Origin: RGIG5579 sp045543495
GTDB taxonomy: Bacteria; Bacillota; Clostridia; Oscillospirales; SIG627
Length of the DNA: 64,000 nucleotides
Reading direction: 5' to 3'
Assembly (NCBI GenBank): GCA_045543495.1
Contig: JAZQMO010000053.1
Location: 1 to 64,000 of the forward strand
Shown one piece after another: positions 25,541 through 33,916 of the stretch. Position 1 is the stretch's first letter; the number at the start of each line of letters is the position of its first letter. The translations under genes were made by a program, and so were the position numbers. The notes below the pieces were generated by a model. The model had not been told where the DNA came from, did no database searches, and saw only the letters and a list, made by a program, of their open reading frames with translations.

Positions 25541-25569
25541 TTGACAAAAGGCGAGAAATTGGTTAAAAT
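25541..25569 (+). promoter_or_regulatory. promoter TTGACA-N17-TAAAAT
   Basis: TTGACA at 25541-25546 and TAAAAT at 25564-25569. It is the only strong promoter seen before the four-gene operon at 25604-28855. The 170 bp before it, back to the divergent ABC gene, hold nothing else I can recognise. Confidence 0.78.
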
Positions 25570-25603
25570 ATGGTCTCATAGAGGAACAAAAAGGAGTATA
25601 TTG

Positions 25604-25900
25604 ATGTTGACCGGAAAACAGAGAGCGTATCTGCGCTCCTTGGCGAATTCACTTCCCGCAAAATATCAGGTGGGAAAAGCAGGCTTTGAGGACGATGCCT
25701 TTTTAACACAGATCCGTGAGGGACTGGAGAAAAACGAACTGATCAAGGTGACGGTTCTGGAAAATTCCGACCTTTCTCCCCGTGAGGTTTCCGATGCCAT
25801 CTGTGAAATGATCGGGTGCGAGGGCGTACAGGCCATCGGAAATAAATTCGTTCTTTATAAGAAAAGCAAGAAGAATCAGAAAATTGTGTTGCCGAAATAA
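25604..25900 (+). CDS. yhbY: ribosome assembly RNA-binding protein YhbY
   Basis: A 98-residue CRS1-YhbY (CRM) domain protein that binds pre-50S ribosomal RNA. It has the family start MLTGKQRAYLRSLAN, the YQVGKAG loop, LIKVTVLENS and the closing GNKFVLYKKSKKN. AAGGAG at 25591-25596 fixes the ATG at 25604. It leads an operon with a YugP-type protease, from which it is separated by 11 bp. Confidence 0.93.
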   Translation: MLTGKQRAYLRSLANSLPAKYQVGKAGFEDDAFLTQIREGLEKNELIKVTVLENSDLSPREVSDAICEMIGCEGVQAIGNKFVLYKKSKKNQKIVLPK

Positions 25901-25911
25901 GGAGTAAAATT

Positions 25912-26640
25912 TTGGAGCAGTTTTTGTATTATTTTGAAGTATTCGGGTATTTGTTTTTTGTGATCGCATCCATCGGGGCCTTGATTGCCCACGCTCGGGT
26001 GAACAGCACCTTCCGCCGCTTTTCAAAGCAGTCCTCAGCTCTCGGGCTGACAGGGCGTTCTGCCGCAGAGCGTGTTTTGCAAAACAATGGCGTGTTTGAT
26101 GTGAAGATTGCCAAAACCCCCGGGAATCTAACCGATCACTACGATCCTCGGAATAACACCGTCTATCTTTCCGATGCCGTGTATGATTCCACCTCCACCG
26201 CCGCCATCGGGGTTGCCGCTCACGAGGCGGGCCACGCTGTTCAGCACGCTGCGGGCTATGTTCCCATCAAGCTGAGACAGGCCATTGTCCCCGTGTGCAA
26301 TCTCGGATCAAAGCTTTCCATCCCGCTTATTTTGATCGGCTTGGCCTTGTCTGCGGGAATCGGCTTTTCTTTCGGATACTATCTTGCGCTTGCAGGGGTC
26401 TTATTTTACAGCCTTGCGGTGGTCTTTCAGCTGGTCACTCTTCCTACGGAGTTCAACGCTTCCCGCCGTGCCATGACCGCCTTGGAGGAGGGTGGCATTC
26501 TTTCGGATGAAGAATTGAAGGGAGCAAGAAAGACCCTTACCGCCGCCGCAATGACCTATGTGTCCGCCCTTGCAGTCACTTTGGTGCAGTTTTTACGACT
26601 CTTTGCCATGGTAATGGGAGGAAGGAGAAACAGAAGATGA
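25912..26640 (+). CDS. zinc membrane metallopeptidase YugP-like
   Basis: A 242-residue membrane protein of the YugP family of putative zinc proteases. The active site GVAAHEAGHAVQHAAGY lies near residue 105, between an N-terminal helix (about 5-25) and two or three C-terminal helices; the third ligand region is probably LPTEFNASRRA. The start is TTG at 25912 with AAGGAG overlapping the yhbY stop. The last four bases overlap the next gene (ATGA). The biological substrate of the family is not known. Confidence 0.88.
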   Translation: MEQFLYYFEVFGYLFFVIASIGALIAHARVNSTFRRFSKQSSALGLTGRSAAERVLQNNGVFDVKIAKTPGNLTDHYDPRNNTVYLSDAVYDSTSTAAIGVAAHEAGHAVQHAAGYVPIKLRQAIVPVCNLGSKLSIPLILIGLALSAGIGFSFGYYLALAGVLFYSLAVVFQLVTLPTEFNASRRAMTALEEGGILSDEELKGARKTLTAAAMTYVSALAVTLVQFLRLFAMVMGGRRNRR

Positions 26641-27056
26641 GTTTTTTTTATAAATTGGCGGAGTCCTTTCGCCGCTTTATGCAGGGCCGCTACGGAACCG
26701 ATACCCTGAATAAGCACCTTGTTTTTCTTTGGCTTATTCTTTCTTTTGCCAACATTTTCTTGCAAAGCCTTGCCATCTACATTTTGGAGCTTGTTTTGTG
26801 TGCTCTTGTCTTTTTCCGTATGTTCTCTCGCAATATTTTCAAAAGACAGGCGGAAAATGCCGCCTATTACCGTTTTACCACTTCTTTGAAAAAGAAATAT
26901 TCTCATTTCTTTGTTCGGATTCGGGATCGGAAGCAATATCACTTTTTCCGCTGCCCCCGTTGTTCTGCGCCGATCAAAATGCCCCGTAGAGTTGGAAAAT
27001 TTCGCATTCGCTGTCAAAAGTGCGGCGAAAGCTTTGTAAAGGAATTTCGTAAATAA
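26637..27056 (+). CDS. membrane protein with C-terminal zinc ribbon
   Basis: A 139-residue protein with a hydrophobic hairpin (about 22-62) in the N-terminal half and a C-terminal zinc ribbon of two CxxC knuckles, FRCPRCSAPIKMPRR and IRCQKCGESFVKEF. The ribbon resembles the MJ0042/zinc-ribbon tails found on small membrane proteins of Clostridia. It overlaps the protease gene by 4 bp, so the two products are made together and may interact. The function is not known. Confidence 0.75.
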   Translation: MSFFYKLAESFRRFMQGRYGTDTLNKHLVFLWLILSFANIFLQSLAIYILELVLCALVFFRMFSRNIFKRQAENAAYYRFTTSLKKKYSHFFVRIRDRKQYHFFRCPRCSAPIKMPRRVGKFRIRCQKCGESFVKEFRK

Positions 27057-27079
27057 CTGACTTTAAAGGAGTACAGGAT

Positions 27080-28855
27080 TTGAAACGTCTTTTTTGTCTG
27101 TTGCTTGTATGCAGTCTCTTTTCTGCTTTCTTATCTGCCTGTGCCGATGAACGGGATAAAATCGGTACCGAAACCGCCGTTGAGACCTCTTTTTCATCAA
27201 CGCAAAGTCCTCAAAAGCCGGAAAAGGAGAGCTATCTCTTTGAACCCGAGGGGGTTTCCATGAAGGAGAGGGCGTTTCCTGATCTCAGTCTCGAGGGAAT
27301 GAACGATGCGCAAAAAGCACTGGTAACTACGGCGGAAAGCTATTTGATCCGAGGAAGCCGAGCCCAGTATGAGGATACTCTTATTTTGGGAACCACAAGC
27401 CTTTTGCATTATCGCTGGGCCGTCAATCAAAGATCTCCCGAGGAGTATACCGCTCAGAACTTGGGCTTTTTACAGTGCGCCGCCTTTTGCTATGAGGTTT
27501 ATCGGAACGCTCTGGATCTGGAACTGATCTATGATGGAAAAACCTGCTACTATACCAGTCGCTTTGAATCCTATGCCGATAAGGTTCTCCACGAAAAGCC
27601 TGCATCCACCGGCTTTTCTCAGCTTTCCCGGGAGGCTCTTGATCAAAAGAAAGCGGAATTTTTGAACACTCTCGTGCCGGGTGATATCATCGTTTACCGC
27701 ACGAAAAACAACGGTCACGCCATGCTTTATGTGGGAAACGGGAAGGTGATCCATTCCAGCGGCAGCTTGTACGCTTGGGATGAAAAAAGAGAGGTTTTTG
27801 AACCTGAGGGCACCATTCGGATGAATGATGTAGAGTTCCTCTTTGATGAGGGAACGGGCCGTTACATCTTTGATAAGCAGAGCTATTTTATCGTTCGCCC
27901 TCTTCAGGATTTTTCCGTTACCGTTCCCGAAAAATCCAAATCGAGAATGAATGAAATGAGAGGTGTTTTGGCGGAAAAGCTTTCCTCTCATCCCTTTGGA
28001 AAAACCGCAAATCCGGGAGATGAGATCACCTTTACCTTTTCCTTTGTGAATCAATCGCAGGAGGAAAAAAGCTTTCCCGTTCGTGACACGATTCCTTCCT
28101 TTACGGAATACATTTCCGGTGATTTCGTCCGTCAAGGAGAAGCCCTTTCCTGCAATCTGTCTCTTTCGGCAGGGGAGAAAAAGAGCATTTCCTATACCGT
28201 TAAAGTAAAGCACGATGCTTTGTTCGGATCAAGCGTGAAAAGCGATTCTTTTGCAGGAGAGATTCCTTTGAATTGCCCCTCGGTACAGATTTCCAAAACT
28301 TTGACTCCCGATGAGCAAAAAGCCGTTTTGGATGCTGCGGATTCTCTGTACGCCTCCGAGAAGAGTGGTCTTGCTCTTGCCAACGAGATCTATCAAAAAG
28401 CGCTGGGAAGACCTGCGTTTGATACCGATTCTGCGGCCGATCTGATGGAGGATCTGTTCCGTTATTATTCCGATGAGACCGAGCAGGGTGGTCTGGATGC
28501 ACGGTGGTCTAAGGTGTGGCGCAGCTTGGATCGGAATTCAAAGTACCTGTCCTGTGTCGTACCCGATTTGTATGGCGGGCGAAATGTTCCCGAAGGTACA
28601 AGCTCCTCGCCCCTTACCAATTTGGATTGGTTTCAAGCCACGAGAACTCGCTATGTTTCTTCCTCTCATTTGATTCCGGGAGACGTGATTTTGGTCTCCA
28701 GCAATACGCAAAACTTTATGCCGAGCGTTATGCTGTTCACGGGAGATGCCCTCTTATCTCTTTCCAATTACACGTATTCTTCTCCCGAGCCGAAATTATC
28801 GCAGTTGGTGGCGGAAAAATCCTTTGTGGTTCTTCGCCCCTCCATGGGATTTTAA
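27080..28855 (+). CDS. lipoprotein with NlpC/P60-like domain, DUF11-like module and second CHAP/NlpC-like region
   Basis: A 591-residue exported lipoprotein; the signal peptide ends in the lipobox FLSAC with Cys at about 21. Residues 75-275 look like an NlpC/P60 peptidase: LQCAAFCYEVY gives the cysteine, GDIIVYRTKNNGHAMLYVG the histidine, and VIHSSG follows. Residues 310-375 resemble a conserved-repeat beta domain (DUF11 type). The C-terminal 190 residues repeat the plan (IPGDVILVSS, FMPSVMLFTGD) but lack an obvious Cys/His pair, so that copy may only bind wall peptides. The start is TTG at 27080 with AAGGAG 8 bp earlier. It ends the yhbY operon. Confidence 0.72.
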   Translation: MKRLFCLLLVCSLFSAFLSACADERDKIGTETAVETSFSSTQSPQKPEKESYLFEPEGVSMKERAFPDLSLEGMNDAQKALVTTAESYLIRGSRAQYEDTLILGTTSLLHYRWAVNQRSPEEYTAQNLGFLQCAAFCYEVYRNALDLELIYDGKTCYYTSRFESYADKVLHEKPASTGFSQLSREALDQKKAEFLNTLVPGDIIVYRTKNNGHAMLYVGNGKVIHSSGSLYAWDEKREVFEPEGTIRMNDVEFLFDEGTGRYIFDKQSYFIVRPLQDFSVTVPEKSKSRMNEMRGVLAEKLSSHPFGKTANPGDEITFTFSFVNQSQEEKSFPVRDTIPSFTEYISGDFVRQGEALSCNLSLSAGEKKSISYTVKVKHDALFGSSVKSDSFAGEIPLNCPSVQISKTLTPDEQKAVLDAADSLYASEKSGLALANEIYQKALGRPAFDTDSAADLMEDLFRYYSDETEQGGLDARWSKVWRSLDRNSKYLSCVVPDLYGGRNVPEGTSSSPLTNLDWFQATRTRYVSSSHLIPGDVILVSSNTQNFMPSVMLFTGDALLSLSNYTYSSPEPKLSQLVAEKSFVVLRPSMGF

Positions 28856-28860
28856 AACAA

Positions 28861-28894
28861 AAAAAGATGTACGTTCGTTCGTACATCTTTTTTT
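28861..28894. terminator. bidirectional terminator
   Basis: AAAGATGTACG and CGTACATCTTT form a perfect stem around TTCGTT, with flanking A- and T-runs. It lies between convergent lipoprotein and folC genes. Confidence 0.92.
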
Positions 28895-28899
28895 GTGCC

Positions 28900-30183
28900 T
28901 TATTTTGTTTTGATTGCAGTAAGCGCCGCCCGAATCTCGCCGTACATATAAAGAGACCCCACGCATAATATGGCATCGTTCTCCGAAAGAGCCTTGTGAT
29001 AGGCCGCTTGCAGAGCCTCCAGGGGGGAGGCATATCCATTGGCAGGAACCCCAAGAGAACGGAACACCTCGGCATATTTTTCTCCCTTTAAGGAACGAGG
29101 ATTATCGGGGGTCAGACAAAAGATCTCTTTTCCCACCTCCGAGAGCCGTTTGGCCATATAGGTATAATCCTTATCTGCCATCACACCCGTCACGATCAAA
29201 AGCTTTTTGTCCTTGAAATAGTGCTTGGTGCTTTCTACCGCACTGTCAATTCCTTGCGGGTTGTGCCCGCCGTCGCAGAGGATCAAAGGCTTTTCGGAAA
29301 CGATCTCATACCGAGCGGGCCAAGCGGTGGCGCCAAGTCCTTCCCGAATGGCATCCTCGGTTAAATCATAGCCAAGATCCTTCAGAATCGAAATTGCCGT
29401 GAAAACATTTTGCACATTCTCGGTTTGATACAGCCCCAAAAGGGGAAGGGTCATATTCCGAAATGAGCCGTAGTCAAATGTTGTACCGGAAAGCTCGGCG
29501 GCGTGGAGGGTGAACCCCTCTCGGTTCACAAGGTGCAGGGGAGCTTCCATCTCCTTGGCCTTTTCGGCAATGACCTCTTTTGCCGCCTCGTCCCTTCCGC
29601 ACCAGAGACAGGGAACACCGTTCTTGATGATTCCCGCCTTTTCTGCGGCGATCTTGGGGATGCTGTCCCCCAAAAAAGAGGTGTGATCCAAGGCGATTCC
29701 CGTGATAACGGAAAGAATGGGGGTCTTGATGATATTGGTGGAATCCAAACGGCCTCCCATACCGCATTCCAAAACCACCACGTCGCACGCTTCACGGGCA
29801 AAATATTCCATGGCAACGGCTGTGATCAGTTCAAACTCCGTGGGCTTTTCTTCCATTGCCTCGGCAAAGGGGCGAACATACTCCGTTAATTGTGCAAGGG
29901 TCTCGTCGGGAATGTCCTTACCGCAAACCTTCATTCTTTCGTTGAAGCGGAGAATGTAGGGTGAGGTGTAGGTTCCTGTTTTCAGTCCCGCACGGTTGAG
30001 AATGGAGGAAAGCATGGCACAAAAGGAGCCCTTGCCGTTGGTCCCCGCCACGTGAATGAATTTCAGCTTATCCTGCGGGTTTCCCATACGGCAAAGCAGA
30101 TCCTTGGTGCGGGAGAGACCGGGCTTTGAGCCCATCCAAAAATTGGAGTGGATATAGTCAAGTGCCTGCGTGTAGTTCATCAT
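28900..30183 (-). CDS. folC: bifunctional folylpolyglutamate synthase/dihydrofolate synthase
   Basis: A Mur-ligase-fold enzyme of 427 residues that adds glutamate to (dihydro)folates. The P-loop is VAGTNGKGSFCAM (about residue 44), then TSPYILRFNERM, LECGMGGRLDSTN and DGGHNPQGID. The start codon overlaps the stop of the folate S-component gene by 4 bp. Together with the tetrahydrofolate riboswitch upstream this makes a folate uptake-and-retention operon: polyglutamylation traps imported folate. Confidence 0.95.
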   Translation of the reverse strand: MMNYTQALDYIHSNFWMGSKPGLSRTKDLLCRMGNPQDKLKFIHVAGTNGKGSFCAMLSSILNRAGLKTGTYTSPYILRFNERMKVCGKDIPDETLAQLTEYVRPFAEAMEEKPTEFELITAVAMEYFAREACDVVVLECGMGGRLDSTNIIKTPILSVITGIALDHTSFLGDSIPKIAAEKAGIIKNGVPCLWCGRDEAAKEVIAEKAKEMEAPLHLVNREGFTLHAAELSGTTFDYGSFRNMTLPLLGLYQTENVQNVFTAISILKDLGYDLTEDAIREGLGATAWPARYEIVSEKPLILCDGGHNPQGIDSAVESTKHYFKDKKLLIVTGVMADKDYTYMAKRLSEVGKEIFCLTPDNPRSLKGEKYAEVFRSLGVPANGYASPLEALQAAYHKALSENDAILCVGSLYMYGEIRAALTAIKTK

Positions 30184-30713
30184 TTGTCACTCCCTTCAAA
30201 AAAGAGCTTGCGAAAGGTTTTGTTTCGGTATAAAAAATGAATGATGACACATTCCAGCGTGCCGATGACAAGATACAGGGGGATCCTCACCAAAACATAA
30301 GGCCCGTAGTAAACATAAAGCCCAATGGATTTGATGAGCATGGAGCCCACTGTATGGGCCGCCACGGCAGACAGGAGAAAGCGAGTCAGGGGTTTTTTCC
30401 TTTTCAGCCGGCTTGACATAAGTCCCGCTACCGCTCCCACCGAAGCCGCCCCAAGCGTTACAAGAGGGGAAATGGCAAAGCTTTGGGTGGATAGAATGTA
30501 GCTGAGCACATCCGATGCCGCTCCCACGATGGCACCTGTTACAGGGCCAAAGAGGATTCCCGATAAAATAATGGGAAAATTCTCAAAGGTAATGCGAAAC
30601 AGACCGTTTCCGAAATTGAGAAAGTTTTTGCAGAAGATCCCCACCACGATGCTCACGGCTGTCAGCATGGCTCCTGTTGTCAAAACCTTGGTTGTGAATT
30701 TTTGCGTTTTCAT
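30180..30713 (-). CDS. folT: ECF transporter S component, folate-specific type
   Basis: A 177-residue membrane protein with about six helices. LTTGAMLTAVSIV at the N terminus and the block RITFENFPIILSGILFGPVTGAIVG are typical of S components that associate with the shared EcfAA'T module. Specificity for folate is inferred from the tetrahydrofolate riboswitch directly upstream and from coupled folC. GGAGG lies 8 bp before the ATG at 30713. No EcfA or EcfT gene is in this window. Confidence 0.9.
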   Translation of the reverse strand: MKTQKFTTKVLTTGAMLTAVSIVVGIFCKNFLNFGNGLFRITFENFPIILSGILFGPVTGAIVGAASDVLSYILSTQSFAISPLVTLGAASVGAVAGLMSSRLKRKKPLTRFLLSAVAAHTVGSMLIKSIGLYVYYGPYVLVRIPLYLVIGTLECVIIHFLYRNKTFRKLFFEGSDK

Positions 30714-30781
30714 AAAAAAATACCTCCTTTTCCGCTCCAATCCCATAAGGGGAAACCGGAAAAGGAGGAATTCCTTTTTCG

Positions 30782-30886
30782 GCAGCGGGATGCGAATTTC
30801 AAACCGCAAGGCCTAAGGCCTTTTCGTCCCCTGAACAACTCCCCGTTTCAAGGGCACTTAACGCTTGAGATTCTACTCTGTGATCC
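30782..30886 (-). promoter_or_regulatory. tetrahydrofolate (THF) riboswitch
   Basis: On the minus strand the conserved blocks occur in order: CAGAGTAGA, GCGTTAAGTG, GGGGAGTTGTTC, ACGAA, GCGGT, and GCATCCCGCTG closing the first stem with CAG. This is the known consensus of the folT-type THF riboswitch. It lies 70 nt before folT. The stretch after it has an A/G-rich segment complementary to the ribosome site region (AGGAATTCCTCCTTTTCC, then the real AAAAGGAGG), so control of translation start is plausible. Confidence 0.88.
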
Positions 30887-30888
30887 GT

Positions 30889-31341
30889 TTATTTGTTTCT
30901 GAGTCGGAGGAAAAACCGTTGCATCAGCTCCTTTGCCTCCGTTTCAAAGGTGCCGATATCAATTTCGGGCTTGTGATTGAAGGGATAATCGTTCAGGTTT
31001 AGAACGCTTCCCATAGCGCCGCCTTTGGGATCCATTGCTCCGATGTGAACCTTGGGGATCCTGGCGTGAAGAATGGCTCCCGCACACATGGGGCAGGGCT
31101 CCAAGGTAACGTACATTTCGCATTGCCAAAGTCGCCATCCCCCGAGCTTTTTGCAAGCCTTGTCAATGGCCGCGATCTCGGCGTGAAGAAGGGCGTTTTT
31201 CTTCCTTTCCCGAGCGTTTCTCCCTCGAGCAATGATCTTGCCGTCCTTGACGATCACACAGCCAATGGGAACCTCCCCCTCCTCAAAGGCCTTTTGCGCT
31301 TCCTTGAGGGCGGCCTTCATAAAGACTTCGTCTGCCGTCAT
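30889..31341 (-). CDS. tadA: tRNA adenosine(34) deaminase
   Basis: A 150-residue zinc deaminase that makes inosine at the wobble position of tRNA-Arg. The active site is LLHAEIAAID (His and catalytic Glu) with LEPCPMCAGAIL (two Cys). The ATG at 31341 shares a base with the stop of the preceding PBP gene (TAATG), so translation is coupled. The riboswitch of the next operon begins within a few bases of its stop. Confidence 0.95.
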   Translation of the reverse strand: MTADEVFMKAALKEAQKAFEEGEVPIGCVIVKDGKIIARGRNARERKKNALLHAEIAAIDKACKKLGGWRLWQCEMYVTLEPCPMCAGAILHARIPKVHIGAMDPKGGAMGSVLNLNDYPFNHKPEIDIGTFETEAKELMQRFFLRLRNK

Positions 31342-33890
31342 TATGCGCTTTCCTCGGGGTTGTGGGTAGAGCAATAGGCATTGGCCTGCTTGTTGGTTGA
31401 GGTGAATCCGGGATAGGTGCCTGCGGGATAGGTCAGAAGATAATGGGAGTCCCAAGGATTCTTGGCGTTCTTGACACCCTCGGGCAGCTTTTGATAGGTG
31501 TACTGCGCATCTCGAATTACAACATTCACATCAAAGCTTCTTCTCAGGCTTACAAGAGAAACGTTTTTCACCTTGGTGCAATTGGGGCCCGCAATGCAGT
31601 TGGTTTCCGTGCAGTAGGGAACCGAAACATGAGCGGTGCAGGTTCCCGTGGGAAGGTTGGACTGGGTGAAATATCCCGTTGCCGTGCGGTTTCCTCGCAG
31701 ATCCTGCGTGCAAAGAGAGCCTGCCAGCATACCCGAATCCTTGCAATAGGTTCTGGTTACAAGACTCTTGGTCAAATCGTCCGAGAACTTCCTTACGTTT
31801 CCTGCCGCAATGATATCCTGATGAATGGAGGTCATAACCTGATCCCACAAATACAGGGCGGGGGTCACTCGGGTCTGCCCCGAGGTGAAGTTCGTCAAGG
31901 ATTTTGCAATGTCGTAGCCCACCCAGCAGGCGGCGGTGTAATAGGGGGTGTAGCCGCAGAAATAAAGGTCATTATCCTGCTGTGTGGTACCGGTCTTGCC
32001 TGCACATTCCACCTGTCTTCTCAGAGTAATGGCAGTTGCGGTACCGTAGTTGACGACCTCCTGCATCAGTTTCGTCATCACAGCGCAGGTATCCTCGCTG
32101 AGAATGACCTCCTGCGTTGCGGTGGCATTGTCCAGGATCACCTTGCCCGTGGAATCGCAAACCTTGGTATAGGTCTTGGATTTGTTGAACACACCGTTGT
32201 TGGCAATGGCGGCATAGGCCGTTGCCATATCACGGTTGGTAACACCGTTGGTAAGACCGCCGAGCCCCAAGGGAGCGTAGTCAATATCGGCCTCCACCAA
32301 GGTGGACATACGGTATTTGTTTACCATAAAGTCGTAGGAATTTTTGGTTCCGATCATATCCAGAACCTTCACCGCAACCGTGTTCTTGGAGTCCCGCACG
32401 GCTTGGGATACGGTCTGCAGACCGTCGTAAACATTGTTCCAGTTGTTGGGCCAGGTGGAATTTGTTTCGGGGTAGGTTCTGAAGGGAGAGTCGTCAATGA
32501 CGCTGGAGTAATTGATCAGTCCCTTTTCAATGGCGATGGAATAGGAAGCCAAGGGCTTGATGGCGGAGCCGGGCTGACGGGCCGCCATCGTGGCACGGTT
32601 AAAGCCGAGAGGGGTGTCCTTTTCTCCTCTTCCGCCTACGATGGCAACGATGTTGCCGTTTGTGTGATCAATGATGGTCATAGCGGATTCCACCTGCACA
32701 CCCGTACCGTGGGAAGGAAAGAGTGCATCGTTTTGATAAATGGCGTCAAGCTTTGCCTGAATTCCTCGGTCAATGGTGGTGTAGATCTGAAGACCGCCGC
32801 TGTAAAGGAGATTTTTGGCAGTCTGCTCGTCGTAATTGTAGGTAGCCTGAAGATCGGCAACCACATCGTAGATCACCGTATCCACAAACCAGCTGTGTAC
32901 CGTGCTGATATTCCGTTCACCTGAGCCTTGCTTGAGAACCAAGGTCTCCTCCTTGGCGGCTCGGATCTCCTCTAAGGTGTAGGTCTTTTCAATGTCCGTG
33001 TTGTAATACATGGTATTGAGCACCGTTTCCCGACGCTCCTGATTGTTCTCGGGGTGAGAAACGGGATCCCACTTGGAGGGGTTCTGGGGAATGGCGGCAA
33101 GAGCGGCACATTCCACGAGGGTCAATTCCGAAACCTCTTTGCCGAAATATTCATATGCAGCGGCAGAAACGCCGTAGCAGCCCTTGGAAAGATAAATGGT
33201 GTTGAGATACATTTCCAGAATTTCGGGCTTGGATCGCTTTCCCTCCAAATTGAGTGCACGGAGGATCTCTTGAATCTTTCTTTGAATGGTGACGTCATCG
33301 TCACCCGTTACGTTTTTGATCAGCTGTTGGGTAATGGTGGAACCGCCGTAGGAATCGTTGCCCGATACAAAGCCGATGACCGCACCCAAGGTTCGCTTTA
33401 CATCCACACCCTTATGCGTGAAGAATCGCTGATCCTCAATGGATACGAAGGCGTTGATCAGATCCTCGGGCATTTCATCGTAGGAGACCCACATACGGTT
33501 TTCCGTTCCGTGGATGCGTTCCTCCTCCCATTCCACCCATTCGCTGGTTCCGTCAGCAGCCTTTTGCTCATAGTAAATGGAGGTGGTCAGGCTGGAGTCT
33601 GTTTTCAGATCCTCAATGTCGTAATAGGGATCCACATAATTTTTGATGTATACCACCAAAGAGCAAGCCACGGCGGAGCCGGTAATGATACCGATGAGAA
33701 AGATCGTCAAAAAAATGTTCAGTGCATAGGTCAAAACCTTCCCGGTATATCCGGAAAGGGTAGAGGCGATGGCGCCGGTTACCTTTTTTGCGCTTGCCGC
33801 CGATTTTTTTTCGCCGCCCGTCTCTCTTCCTTGAGGAGCAGGGGCAGGCTTTTTTTCAGGGGCCTTTTTCTGTTTGTTGTTCTGTTCCAT
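31341..33890 (-). CDS. class A penicillin-binding protein (PBP1A type)
   Basis: A bifunctional peptidoglycan synthase of 849 residues. A Lys/Pro/Ala-rich cytoplasmic tail (1-50) precedes one membrane helix (about 55-85). The glycosyltransferase domain shows VSIEDQRFFTHKGVD and GGSTITQQLIKN; the transpeptidase has the serine motif GSAIKPL, SKN and AGKTGTT. A Cys-rich C-terminal stretch (about 735-800) may contain disulfides. The ATG at 33890 has GGGAG 6 bp upstream, better than a TTG four codons earlier. It follows dnaE by 26 bp and is coupled to tadA. Confidence 0.95.
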   Translation of the reverse strand: MEQNNKQKKAPEKKPAPAPQGRETGGEKKSAASAKKVTGAIASTLSGYTGKVLTYALNIFLTIFLIGIITGSAVACSLVVYIKNYVDPYYDIEDLKTDSSLTTSIYYEQKAADGTSEWVEWEEERIHGTENRMWVSYDEMPEDLINAFVSIEDQRFFTHKGVDVKRTLGAVIGFVSGNDSYGGSTITQQLIKNVTGDDDVTIQRKIQEILRALNLEGKRSKPEILEMYLNTIYLSKGCYGVSAAAYEYFGKEVSELTLVECAALAAIPQNPSKWDPVSHPENNQERRETVLNTMYYNTDIEKTYTLEEIRAAKEETLVLKQGSGERNISTVHSWFVDTVIYDVVADLQATYNYDEQTAKNLLYSGGLQIYTTIDRGIQAKLDAIYQNDALFPSHGTGVQVESAMTIIDHTNGNIVAIVGGRGEKDTPLGFNRATMAARQPGSAIKPLASYSIAIEKGLINYSSVIDDSPFRTYPETNSTWPNNWNNVYDGLQTVSQAVRDSKNTVAVKVLDMIGTKNSYDFMVNKYRMSTLVEADIDYAPLGLGGLTNGVTNRDMATAYAAIANNGVFNKSKTYTKVCDSTGKVILDNATATQEVILSEDTCAVMTKLMQEVVNYGTATAITLRRQVECAGKTGTTQQDNDLYFCGYTPYYTAACWVGYDIAKSLTNFTSGQTRVTPALYLWDQVMTSIHQDIIAAGNVRKFSDDLTKSLVTRTYCKDSGMLAGSLCTQDLRGNRTATGYFTQSNLPTGTCTAHVSVPYCTETNCIAGPNCTKVKNVSLVSLRRSFDVNVVIRDAQYTYQKLPEGVKNAKNPWDSHYLLTYPAGTYPGFTSTNKQANAYCSTHNPEESA

Positions 33891-33916
33891 TCTAACTCCC
33901 AACTTAAAATCAGGGT

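Noticed and set aside
31443..32924. A 493-codon plus-strand frame opposite the PBP1A gene
   Set aside because: Shadow of a conserved bifunctional PBP with all catalytic motifs on the other strand.
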